Below are positions 35,401 through 48,400 of a stretch of DNA of 64,000 nt, piece after piece (the stretch's first letter is position 1; each line of letters opens with the position of its first letter). Under the pieces are notes generated by a model that saw nothing but the letters and a program-made list of their open reading frames with translations, did not search any database and had not been told where the DNA came from. This DNA is from Piliocolobus tephrosceles (taxonomy: Eukaryota; Chordata; Mammalia; Primates; Cercopithecidae). The translations under genes and the position numbers were made by a program. The stretch spans positions 123,314,275-123,378,274 of the forward strand of contig NC_045441.1 of assembly GCF_002776525.5 (NCBI RefSeq), read 5' to 3'.

Positions 35401-38400
35401 GGGTTCACGCCATTCTCCTGCCTCATCCTCCTGAGTAGCTGGGACTACAGGCATCTGCCACCACGTCCAGCTAATTTTTTGTATTTTTAGTAGAGATGGA
35501 GTTTCACCGTGTTAGCCAGGATGGTCTTGATCTGCTGACCTCGTGATTCACCCGCCTTGGCCTCCCAAAGTGCTGGGATTACAGACTTGAGCCACCACAC
35601 TCAGCTGCTATGCCTTTTTAAAAGAAAAATTGTATAAAATATGACATGTTCTGTATGGAAATATATATTTCAAGATTAATACTCATCCTATATTGGGCAT
35701 ATAATCATTATTTAAGCTGCAGTCTACTTTGTCTACTGATGATTTAACACTGACTCTTTTTTTCTTCCAAATGCTTTTAACAACATTTTCCTTAAATGTA
35801 GTCATGGTATATAGGCAATGAGATAGAAGAAATCAGTGGACTAGAGATGTGCAACAATCTAATTCACCTTAGTTTGGCCAACAACAAGATCATGACAATT
35901 AATGGCTTAAACAAGTTACCAATCAAAATACTTTGTCTGGTGAGTCTTAACAAAATGTCATTCTTTATAGAAGTAGTAGTTCATGTTTTAGTAACTACAT
36001 GAATTATGACTACTTAGGATTTAAATATATAAAGAGCAAATTCCTTCATGAAATGTTATTGTCTTCAGTTTTGTTTACTCCTTTCTTTACCATTTGCATG
36101 TGTGTGTATGTGTGTGTGTGGTTGTGAAAGAGAGAGAGAAAGAGAGACAGAAAGCAATGTTTCATGCTAAAGTAAAATGATTCACTAATTTGTTATCCAA
36201 ATTCAATATTTTAAATGATTGACTTTTTTATACTAGAAAAGAAAGGTATACTTTTAGCACGTATTTACAAATACTTTTTATAATATCTTATTGGTGAAAA
36301 TAACATTTAAGGCTACGTAAGCATAATATTTATTGCTGTTAACACTTTAACTGCTTTCAAATGAACCACAAGATGTTTTCTGGGCACTGAATTTTGACAG
36401 TCCTTTTATTTTAACATGTGTGTGTTAGTCTTCCACTCTAGAAAATCAAAAATAGTGCTAAGAATAAATGAACAATTCCAATCAGAAAGTTTAAATTTGA
36501 TTATTTTTTCCCACAGAGATCACTCTTTTGAAGTGTGACCTGCTGTGTGACTATGACTGAATTTACAGAAATTCAGCAGGATTCTAATAGTCCCAAAGAT
36601 ATACACAATATTTTTGAAATAACAGTATAGCTCCCTAACTTGGGGGTCTACAGTATTGTCTGTGAAATATTCAGGATTCTTTCTTCTCCTTCCTCCTACC
36701 TCTCACCCACTTGGGTGTCTTTGCTGTTCTTCTTTACATCTATCATGGGGTGGACAGGTGGAATTTCAAGCTATGAGGCTTGTAGCTTGTACATTTCTTA
36801 CGAGAACTAGCCCACAGAGGGTTGTTGAAACTGTTGCTTGAAATGACATCTTGGGCCATGCACTGCAACTCATGCCTGTAATCTCAGCACTTTGAGAGGC
36901 TGAGGTGGGAGGATCACTTGAGTCTGGGAGTTCGAGACCAGCCTGGGCAACATAGCCAGACCCTGTCTCTACAAAAAAAAAAAAAAAAAAAATTCGCTGG
37001 ACATGGTGGCGCAAGCCTGTAGTTCGAGCTACTTAGGAGGCTGAGGTGGGAGAATCACTTGAGCCCAGGAGGTCAAGGCTGCAGTGAGTCATGATCATGT
37101 CACTGTACTGCAGCCTGGGCAACAGAGTGAGACCCTGCCTCAGAAAAAAAAAAGAAATGACATCTTGGATTATCTGCTGATTTTTGACATATACAATATA
37201 CTGTTTCTGTCTTATTTAACCATAGATCACTGAAGATTGGCTATGTGTTCATTTTTCCTTCCCTTAGCTTAGAGCTCAAAGTAGTTTCTTAAAACTCTTC
37301 CAGGCTGGGCGTGGTGGCTCATGCCTGTAATCCTAGCACTTTGTGAGGCCATGGCAGGTGGATCATGAGGTTAGGAGTTCAAGACCAGCCTGGCCAAGAT
37401 GGTGAAACTCCGTCTCTACTAAAAATACAAAAATTAGCTAGGCGCGGTGGTGGGCACCTATCATGCCAGCTACTCGGGAGGCTGAGGCAGGAGAATTGCT
37501 TAAACCCAGGAGGCAGAGGTTGCAATGAGCCGAGATTGTGCCACTGTACTCCAGTCTGGGTGACAGAGCGAGTCTCTGTCTCAAAAAAACAAAATAAAAC
37601 ATAACAAAGCAAACAACAACAACAAAAACCACAAACCAAACCTCTTCCATTCCTACAGTGAGTTAGGTCAGGATAAAGTACTGGCATCTATCTCAGTACT
37701 GAGGATGAACTTGAGGGTTTAATACTTTTCCTGATCTTTCTTGTTTTCTGCTCATGAAGGCTAGCCAGGATGGTCTTGATCTGCTGACCTCGTGATTCAC
37801 CCGCCAGCAAAACATAAATGAAAATGAATTTGATAAATTAGTTTGAAAATGTTCAAGTTAGAAAAGAAAGTCACATTTTAGAATTATGACAATCTGAAGG
37901 ATTTTTAGCAGCATGTATGCTTCATTTTGTGGTCTGTTGGAATATTGTTCTTTTCTTTACATATCTTCTCTGTATTGATGTTCCCATTCATTTAAAGTGG
38001 AGCATGGTAAATAGAAAAAGATATAGGGGTGTGCTTAAGGGAATGAGAATGAACTCATTATTAAGAATAATAATATGTAGCATTTTCATCCTAAGAGTGT
38101 GTTTCAATTACAAAATAAATAATCCATGTTGACAGTTCTGTCTCAGGTAGCTTTTAGAAAAAGGATAGAATACTTCTATTTTGTTAGATTTGGTGGATCG
38201 CTCCCAATCTCTGCCCTCATCACCCAAGATCAACTAGAATACATGGAATGTACTATCATTCATTTTTCTTAATTTTTTGAGAATAGAAAGGTTTTCTTTC
38301 CCAAAGTTTATAAAATCTATAAAATTTGTTTCAATAGTTTTTAATGCTTTTATTTTTAATTCATGGAATCAGGAAACCAGCAGCTTTAGTTACTATTGAA

Positions 38401-41400
38401 AATAATTTACAATTTAGAGAAAGAAGAACAATTCACCATAGAAATCGACTGTTAATTCTCGAGTATCAACTTTTATGGTTAATATAAGGGGAAAATGTGG
38501 TTCACTAATGGGCTGTTCTGTCACCTAGCTTCTTAGCAAGTAAGAACAATGCATTCCAAACTTTAAAATTCATTTTGTCACAGTAAATGCTGCTTGTTTT
38601 TTTCTTCCAAAATTGGTTGGTTAAGAATGTTTCCAATTTCATTTATTCAAGAACATGGCTTTATTCTAAAAGTCTTTTCCCAAATAATCATTATGAAACA
38701 AGCAGAAAGAACTTTTTGTGCAGAAGCTGGATGTCCACTTTTAGGAGAGATGCATTAGTTTTTCAGCATTGGATAAAGAGTTTAACTAGAAAGCTTTCAA
38801 TTCAGAAATTCTGTGATTCTAAATTTTTTTCAGTTCTGGTTTCTTTTATGACTATAGGCTATCTAATTAAACTTTCCTATGCCTTACTCTTCTCATGTCA
38901 TCTGCTACTTTGAAAGCCATTAGAGATACTGTAGGACAAATTACAGTCTATCTACCACACCTAAAGGACTTCAAAGTTCTCTGGAAAGAAGTGTATTAAG
39001 AAGAATTACAGTCTATCTACCACATCTAAAGCATTTCAGAGTTCTTTAGGAAGAAATACATTGTATATAAATTTGATATGTGGGAATATTTTGAATAGGC
39101 TATTGGGGTCTTATTGCAGTATGTTAAATTAATATGGATATGATGTTAAGTTTGGTGTAGTTTTTTTCTTTCCCTTTTCTATTATACTTTATATAACTTT
39201 TTGGAACTCTGGACAGAAGGAAATTTGACTGTACTTTGGCAAATGAATTATGGGTATTTTTTTCTATTTATTATGATATTTTTCAAATAAAAATAAAAAG
39301 AATACTATGATAAACCCTTGTGTGCTATCACTTAGCTTTGTAGATTATCAACATTCTATTAACATGTTTTTAAAGCCATAGAATTAAACTAATGAACACA
39401 AATCTTGCTCATTATTGAAATGAAATTTTATTTTAAAAATAGGATGAAAATGAGCTCTTGCTATCAAATGTACCAGGAAACATGTACCAGGGAAAATACA
39501 GAGGGAAGAGAATTATTGTTATTGTTATTTGTTGTTATGGGTATATGGAGATTGGGGAAGAAGACAACATTTCAGTCTTAAATCTTTGTTTTATTCTCAT
39601 TGTTGAGGTCGATGCTTTTGTGTGAATTACTGAAAATCTTGGTTTGATTATCTACTGTTGCATAACAAGCTACCACAGTTTTAGTGACTTGGAAAAATAA
39701 CCATTGTATTAACTAACAATTCTGCAGTCTGAGCCAGGCTTAGCTGGGAGGTTCTTCCACTGGGCTTGCTGCATTTAGCTGGCATATTTGTTGGGGGCTT
39801 GGCTCAGTTGAGAGGCTGGGATGGCTAGGTTTTTCTCTCTCTTTAGTGTCAGGGCGTCTCCCCATGTGACGTTTCCTTTTCCATATAACCTCTCCACAAG
39901 TTCTCTCCAACAGAGTAACTGCAGTTCTTATGTGGTAGCTCAGTACTTCTGACACACAAAAGCAGAAGCTGCCAGGCCTTCTTAAGTCTTAGGCTTGGAA
40001 CTGGCATACTTCTACCATATTCTTCGGTGAAGCTAAGTCACAGGTCTGGCCTAGGTTTAAGAGGAGGGGACCGCGGCCAGGTGCAGCGGCTCACACCTGT
40101 AATCCCAGCACTTTGGGAGGCCAAGGTAGGTGGATCACTTGAGGTCAGGAGTTTAAGACCAGCCTGGCCAACATGGTGAAACCCCATCTCTACCAAAAAC
40201 ACAAAAATAAGCCAGGCATGGTGGTGCGCACCTATAGTCCCAGCTACTCGGGAGGCTGAGGCAGGAGAATCACTTGAACCCCGGAGGCAGAGGTTGCAGT
40301 GAGCCGAGATCGTGCCACTGTACTCCAGCCTGGGCTACAAAGCCAGACTCCTCCTCCTCAAAAAAAAAAAAAAAAAAAAGAGAGTAGAGGGAACTGCACA
40401 AGGGCTGGAATAACGGGGGGCATGGCTCATTGGAGAACATTAAGATAACAGACTACTAGCACCCTCACCACATGAGTGATTATATTTAGGGTGTTGCTGA
40501 AAACATAATGTATGTGGGGATTATAATAGTCAAGTGGCTTCTTGTGTTGATGAAAGAATTACATTAAATTTATATTTCTAATGATATATCTGGAGTTATG
40601 CTATCATTACATTTTAGGTGTGCAATGTTAAAAGCTTAAACTACCTGCCTTTTTCTTTCTTACTTATTTGAATACTCGTCTTGCTTTAACCTTAATGAAA
40701 ATATTATATTCTGAATTTTCCAGCTGAAAAACTAGAACTTCTTTCTGGGATATGTGTATGTGTTTAGAGTGGTGAATGATGGAAATGGGTTGGAGGGAAG
40801 AACAAGAATGCCTTACTGATGTTTTTAGAGAGATTTGGGTCAGTATCCAAAATGAAAACTTGCCGTTATAACTTTTCCTTGAGAGGTCTTTGAGACATTA
40901 AATGTATTTTGTCTATTTTAGAGCAATAACCAGATTGAGACAATCACAGGTTTGGAGGATCTAAAAGCTCTACAGAATCTGGATCTGTCCCACAATCAGA
41001 TAAGCGGCCTCCAAGGCTTAGAGAATCATGACCTCCTGGAAGTGATCAACCTGGAGGATAATAAGGTAGTGTTGTACTTCACATGTCTTGGTTTCAGTGT
41101 CGACATAAGAGGACATATTAGAGAAGCACAGACACTTCATTTTTGGTTTCTCAAGGGTGGACACATTAAATGCCAGCTTAGAAATATTGTTCTAGCAAAA
41201 TTCCTAGAGTAGTTGCAGAAGGATTGTTTTTAAAAAGTACTTAAAATCTTAATTATTGAAAATGTGATGATTCCTAATTACATTATTTTTAAGGTTTAAA
41301 CTGCAACTACGTGTGGATGATTTTCTGAAGTATACGTGTTCATACAAAATTTTGTGTAGAAATGTGGCAATAGGAATGTCTCAAATATCAGAGTAAGGAG

Positions 41401-42389
41401 GTTGGAGATATAAGAATAGCCGTAGGCTGGGGTTGCTCCATGTCTACCATTTAAAGAAAAGTCTAGGGCCTTGGTAAGGGAAGTGTTGGGAAGATGTTGG
41501 TGAAAGGATACAACATTTCGGTTACATAAGGAGTTTGTCCCAGAGATCTATTGTATAACATGGCAATTATAGTTAATAAAAATATATTGTATTTTTCCAT
41601 GCTGAGAGAGTAGATTTTAAACATGTTGACCATAAAAATGATTAATTTGCGAGGTAACACATATGTTAAAAAGCTAGATTTAGTCATCCCACAATGTAAC
41701 GTGATGATGTGATGAATTTCAAGTCATCGTGTTGTACACAATAAGTACCTATAATTTTATATGTCAATTTTAAAAAAATTAAAATGTTTAAAAATGCAAA
41801 TACCTTAGGAAAGGCTTAAACCCTTAAAAATAAAGAGAAGAGGCACAAGAAAGGAGTTCTTATATACCAATCTACATGATGGGTTGGGGACTGGGTTTAT
41901 TCAAATTTTAATGTCTGGCTTAATAATGCACACTTTACTTCAAAAATCACAGAAACGGGCTTTCACTCTTACATTTTATTTTTAATAAAACATTTGTGCT
42001 CCTAATCATGGTATATTAAGTTGGTAACTTTACCTGACTTCTTATGCTGTAAGGTCTACAAAGTTATTTTATTTATATTGAATACTTCATCACATTTTTG
42101 GGAGAACACTTTCATAAGGAGGCTGAATGTGTATTTCTTCTTGAAAATGAAAAGTTGGGCTGAGCCTGAAAGGGACAGTTGGTGTCAGCTCAAGTGAGCT
42201 GGCCTGTAGTGGGAATCTTGCTGTGTTCTGCTGTGGTGGTGCTTGTCAGTGTTGCGCGATGAGCCTTTTATTCCAACAAACTTCCCTTATCTCTTAGGTT
42301 GCTAAGAATCAAGAAAAGTCAGTTATTAGTCCTGGGAACAGATGAGTTTTCAATCACAGACAAAACTGTTCCTCGTCATTCTCCTTGAC

Positions 42390-42427
<38 letters not shown>

Positions 42428-45400
42428 CTTTTTTCTTTTTCTGAGACGGAGTCTCTCCCTGTCGCCCAGGCTGGAGTGCAGTGGCGCTATCTCAGCTCAC
42501 TGCAAGCTCCACCTCTCGGGTTCAGGCCATTCTCCCGCCTCAGCCTCCCGAGCAGCTTGGGACTACAGGCACCCGCCACCATGCCCGGCTAATTTCTTTT
42601 GTATTTTTAGTAGAGACGGGGTTTCACTGTGCTAGCCCGTCAGGGATGGTCTCTATCTCCTGACCTCGTGATCCACCGCTTTGGCCTCCCAAAGTGCTGG
42701 GATTACAGGCGTGAGTCCTTGACTTGTATGTCTAGTTGTTTTGGCAACTTCTCCAGTTAATTCTACTGGACAATCTTTGTTCACTGTTCCACGTGTCTTA
42801 GGAAGTCCGCACAATCTCTGTCTGGTGTGGTTTTAGTGTCCTTTTCATGCATTTGCCACTGAAGGCTGATTTTTAGAAAATTTCTTACTTAAAATGGTTC
42901 TCACATATATACAGGGGCTGTTGAAAAGGTGGAAAGCACTCATTAAATCTCAACTCAATGCATCTCAGGATTTAGGAAAAGGAGTAGCAGTAATGATAAT
43001 AGTAACAATTCCGGTCATAAAATAATCTAGAGATATTTGTTGAGGATCTTTATGCACCAGGCACTTTCCTAAGCACTTTATCTCATTTAATCCTCATTAT
43101 AACCCTATTATTCATTTTACAAATGAAGAAACAGGGGCAGAAAGAGGTTAAGTAACTTTCCCAAAGTCATATATCCAGCAAATAGCAGAGCCAGTCTGCA
43201 AATAGAGAATGGTTTGCCTCCGGTTTCAATGTTCTTAACCTCTGCAGGGTGATATAGTATATAAAATGCTAATGGGCCTCCCTTCTGAAAGGGCCTGTTG
43301 TAATGCCCCAATCCAGTGCTTTCTCAGCGAAACGTCACTTGAGCCACAGATGTGAACCACAGATGTAATCTAAAATTCTCCAGTAGCCACAGTAAAAAGG
43401 TGCAAAGAAACAGGTGAAATTAATTTTAATAATGCATTTTACTTAACCCAGTAGATCCAAAATGTTGTCATTTCAACATGTAATCTACGTACAGACTTAT
43501 TGATGAGATATTTAACTTTCTATTGTTTCATACTAAATTTCTGACATCCGGTGTGTATTTTACACTTAAAGTATGTCTCAATTCATCCTGGCCATATTTT
43601 AAGTGCTGGGCAGCTGCATGTGGCTAGTGATTATCATATGGGACAGTGCAGATCTAGAAACACCTCACAAATAGTATGTCGTTCTCTTCCATTTCAAGAG
43701 ACTTTTCAAATTGTATTTGACAAACTTTAAAGAAAAAAGAGGAGTATCATCATGTGAAGAAAGGAGTTTATAATTTTCAAATGTTAAAGAGGATCCATTA
43801 AAAAAAAATGGCCACGTGTCCCAAAGGGGGATCCTTTGGCACCCATGAGGTCTGTAACAATCACCTTATTCCCCGGCTCCCCCCTGGGCAGGCTGAGGAG
43901 CAACCAGCAGTACTTTGAAATATTCTTTGAGGCTTCAGGAGAGCTCCTCAGAGAACTCTCCAGGACTACTGAGAATACTGTGTATCAGAGGTGGAAAATT
44001 TATCATTTAGCAGAAACATAACCTAGCTTCTGCTTCTCATATGATAATCTGACATGAAGAATATTGTTTTATTGGTAGCACTGCATCAGTATTATGTACT
44101 TGGTTTTAGCAGTTGAGACATTGTAGCACCCACATGTGATCGTTTGAACATCTTTTGAAGGCCACTTGAGAATGTTTACCATCAGCTGGGGATTTGGGGA
44201 CCTTAGTTACCCTCTACTCTGTAGTCTTGTTAGATTTTACATCATTTCCAGCTTTTAAAACATATCCCAAGCTGTTAGCTCTATTATAACCTCAGTCCTT
44301 TCTTCTAGAAGCAAGATATCACTTTGGGAGTGACTTAGAAAAATGCTGTCTTACTTCTCTAAGTCTCAGTGTCATTATTTCACACTGTCGGTTCCCAATT
44401 ACTTTTCTGAATTTTTGTGAGGATTCGCAAGGTAATACTCATAAAGCAATGGAAGCATGGAGAGAACTTGAATCCTAAGTAATAAAAGTGCTCCTCCCAG
44501 AGCTTCCTGTCTCTTCATTCTTTGCAGTGCTCTGGCTTTCCTTCTTTTTTTTTTTTTTTTTTTTTTTTTNNNNNNNNNNNNNNNNNNNNNNNNNNNNNNN
44601 NNNNNNNNNNNNNNNNNNNNNNNNNNNNNNNNNNNNNNNNNNNNNNNNNNNNNNNNNNNNNNNNNNNNNNNNNNNNNNNNNNNNNNNNNNNNNNNNNNNN
44701 NNNNNNNNNNNNNNNNNNNNNNNNNNNNNNNNNNNNNNNNNNNNNNNNNNNNNNNNNNNNNNNNNNNNNNNNNNNNNNNNNNNNNNNNNNNNNNNNNNNN
44801 NNNNNNNNNNNNNNNNNNNNNNNNNNNNNNNNNNNNNNNNNNNNNNNNNNNNNNNNNNNNNNNNNNNNNNNNNNNNNNNNNNNNNNNNNNNNNNNNNNNN
44901 NNNNNNNNNNNNNNNNNNNNNNNNNNNNNNNNNNNNNNNNNNNNNNNNNNNNNNNNNNNNNNNNNNNNNAAAAGTGGGGAAAGGATATGAACAGACATTT
45001 CTCAAAAGAAGACATTCATACAGCCAACAGACACATGAAAAAATGCTCATCATCACTGGCCATCAGAGAAATGCAAATCAAAACCACAATGAGATACCAT
45101 CTCACACCAGTTAGAATGGCAATCATTAAAAAAATCAGGAAACAACAGGTGGCTTTCCTTCTAAATCATTCTCCTTGAATGCTGATGGGGACAATGGCAG
45201 CTGAAGACCATTATTCCACTCTATTTTTGTGATGCTTTGTATGGCAGAACATTCTTTGCCGAGGACTCCTTGCTTCTTGTTGTTCAAAGACAGATGCCAT
45301 TTAATGTGCCTGGCAAGCAATGTGCATTACCCCCCTCTTCATTGAACCTTGGCTCACACTTCTCTTCACATATGTGAGCAAAAGGAACTTTGGGGGCATT

Positions 45401-48400
45401 AAACCCAATCAGACTTCTAAGTGAACTTTATTTCTCTCTGGATTTAAGTTTGTTAGGTTAGGCCTGTAATGAGAAGGGTTGGACTGGGTGATTCCTTGGG
45501 GCCTGCAGGGGCTGAAAACAGTGATGCAGAGGCATGCCATTGATGCTGGTGTGATCAGATCTCCTGCTAAAGTCAATCTCCATTCCACCTGGCCAACATG
45601 CCCCTGTCCTGGGATGCAAACAGGAGGGAGGCCCCCTTGGAGGTCTTTGGCCTCCTTACACCCAAAGGTGATGCCCAAGGCAGGATACCCTGATCTGCTC
45701 AGCAGCTGCTCTCTGCAGAGAGTGCTAATGGGTGCACACTTTGAGTCCGGGTTTTGATGCTGCTTCATCACTTTTAGAAACAATTTTTGAACTCTCAGAT
45801 CAAGGTGAATGTGACTTTCCCCTTTGCCCCGACCCCTTTCTTAACGCTTATATCCCAGTGATAGACTTGGCCTGCTTCCTGGTGCCCTGGCTCCATGATG
45901 ATGGGGTCAGCAGGGATAGTTGCCCTTTGCCTGCTTTAGCACTGGCTCACTGAATAGAGTGCCAGCCATTGACCAGGAGACCACATGTTCCTCGCCATCT
46001 GATTTGGTTAGGCCGGCTACGTAGGACTGGCTGTCAGTGGCCAGTTTATGTGACTGGGGATGGAGACCAGCACTCTTAGGGGCAGCTGGCGGAGTGAGTG
46101 CTCCCTTGCAGAAGGAGTGGGAATGTTAAGTCAGCCATTTTTTTCTGATCCTCATGCAGATCCAGCGTATTTCCACCTCTGGAGCTTCATAACATCTGGT
46201 GTCTCTGCTGGAAGCTTTTCCCCTCGTCTTCAAAAAAATTAACTTCATTTCATTTAAGCCTCTGGCAAACTCTCACAAAAAATGGCCTCTGACCCCCCTC
46301 TGGCCTCTCCAGCACCCCCTCTCTTATTTCTTTATCCCTTTACACTTTTTAATTTATCATTAGTACTTACTATTACCTGAGATTGTGTCATATTGCATAT
46401 TCTAGTTTCACATCTGTTAGAGTTCACTGGCTTTCCAACTAGAATGTTAGCTTCAAGAGCTCAGGGACTTTATCTTGTTCACTTTGAGCAATGCCTGGCT
46501 CAGAGATGGCACTGAAGAATATTTGTTGTCTTGGCTCCAGGCATGGTGACTCACATCTGTAATCCTGGAGCTTTGGGAGGCCAAGGTAGGCTGATCACTT
46601 GAGTCCAGGAGTTTGAGACCAGCCTGGGCAACACAGCAAGACTCCCATCTCTTCCCCCTACCAAAAAAAAAATAATAAATAACTGGGCATGGTGACATGT
46701 ACCTGTAGTCCCAGCTACTTGTGAGGTTGAGGCAGGAGGATGGCCTGAGTCTAGGAGTTTGAGGCTGCAGTAAGCTATTATCACACCACTGCACCTCAGC
46801 CTGGGCAACATCACGAGACCCTATCTCTTAAAAAAAAACAAAGAATATTTGTTGGCTGAATGCAGGACCCTCAGGAACTCTCAGGAATACCAAGATTTGC
46901 CTCCCTTCTATCAAGTGCTTGGTTGATGTTTGAGGTGCATGGGATGAGATTCTGGAATGATTGTGTATAAGAAGTGAGGCTCGAGTGTCTTCCTACAGGG
47001 CAGAGAAGGGAGATGGTGACTGGAGATCAGAGGAGTGGTTTGGGCTGAGTGGATGGGGGCCTTCAATCAGGTAGCAGTAGTGAGGAAGGGGAAGGAAGGC
47101 TGGGGTCTAGAGGTGTTTCTGAGGAAGAATTACTAGGGCAGATTGGAGGTGGTAGATGAGGAAGAAAATGTTTCTGAGGACGACTCCCGGGTTTGCAACT
47201 TAGGTGACTCAGGTGACTGGGTGACAGTGCTGCCATCCAGCCTCCTTACTGTCATCCAGAACCCCTGGTGTATGGTTCTTTATCTTGTCCTAAACCTTAG
47301 ACGCCGAGTGTCCCATTCCAACAGCAGGGTGGGGGCATGCTGTGCCAGCTGTCTGTGACAGAAGGCAAGCCCTGTCCGTGGAGCCACTTCTCTTGGAAGC
47401 TAATCCTTACTAAGTATAGCAGGTGAAATTGTGTGCCCCTCTCCTCCAAAAAACCTACCCCCAGGAAACTGTGAATGTCCCCTCATATGGAAAAGGGATC
47501 TTTGAAGATGTAATCAAGTTTGGGATCTAAAGAGAAGAACATCCTGGATGTAGGGTGGCCCTAAATCCAATGTCCTGATAAGTGGCTGAAGGGAAGAAGA
47601 CACACACACACACACAGAGAAGGCCCTGAGATGACCCAGGCGAAGATGGGGCAGAGATTAGAGTTACGTTGCTGCAAGCCAAGCAAGGTCTGGAGTTACT
47701 GGAAGCTGGAGAAGGCAGGGAAGGGTTCTCTAGAACCTTCTGAGAGAGCACAGGACTGCTGACACCTTGATTTCAGACTGCTGGTCTCCAGAACTGTGGA
47801 AGGAAGAAATTTCTGTTGTTTTAGGCCTCCAGGTTTGTAGTAGTTTGTTATGTAAACCCTAGAAAACTTACATATCAAGTAAAACTGTATGTCTGGGGAC
47901 TAGAGTATGAGGTCTAAAAGTTATTCTTCACTATGGTCTTTTGTAATTTCTGCTTTTTATGTTTTATTGAAGAAATTTCTCTATACCCCAGATTTTAAAC
48001 ATTCTCATATATTTTCTTGTAATTTCAAGTTTTGTTTTTCCATATTTAGTCTTTAATCCAATTGGGATTTGTTTTGTGGGTAATGTGAGGTGGGCATCTA
48101 ATTCCCAGGTAGGAAATAAATTGTCCCAACATTTCAGAATTCTGATTAATACTGGTAAAATATTCTATTGAATGGATATGTCAGGATTTATTGAGTCATT
48201 TACTTATTGAAATTTATGTTTAAAATTTGTTGTAGCGTATATTCGTATATATATACCTTTAAGTATATATTAAATGATTTACTTAGGATAGTTTCTTGGA
48301 AATACTATTACTGGATATAGGCATTTTTAAGACTCTTACTATATTTCATAAAGGTTCATACTAATTATAATCCTACCAGTTAGAATACTATATTATAAGC

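Larger units (their letters stand above)
27324..35814 (+). other. Intron 5
   Basis: GT at 27324 and AG at 35813-35814. It contains three Alus, a reverse MER5A, a long degenerate sense L1 (30110-31890), a reverse L1 piece and a MIR. The stretches 27960-28847, 29345-30110, 31890-32330, 32480-33740 and 34200-35300 carry no certain element. The last of these has phrases reminiscent of an old dispersed repeat around 34680-34860. Confidence 0.85.
35940..40921 (+). other. Intron 6
   Basis: GT at 35940 and AG at 40920-40921 ('ttgtctattttag'). It holds a GT/GA microsatellite, three Alus, a 44-base templated Alu fragment, a 65-base tandem duplication and an old LTR-like block. The stretches 36160-36839, 37810-38938, 39063-39640 and 40381-40920 show no certain element. 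Confidence 0.85.

Noticed and set aside
44399..45178. Frames of about 200 codons across the N run
   Set aside because: They consist mostly of unknown residues. Only the L1 part on the right is real sequence.
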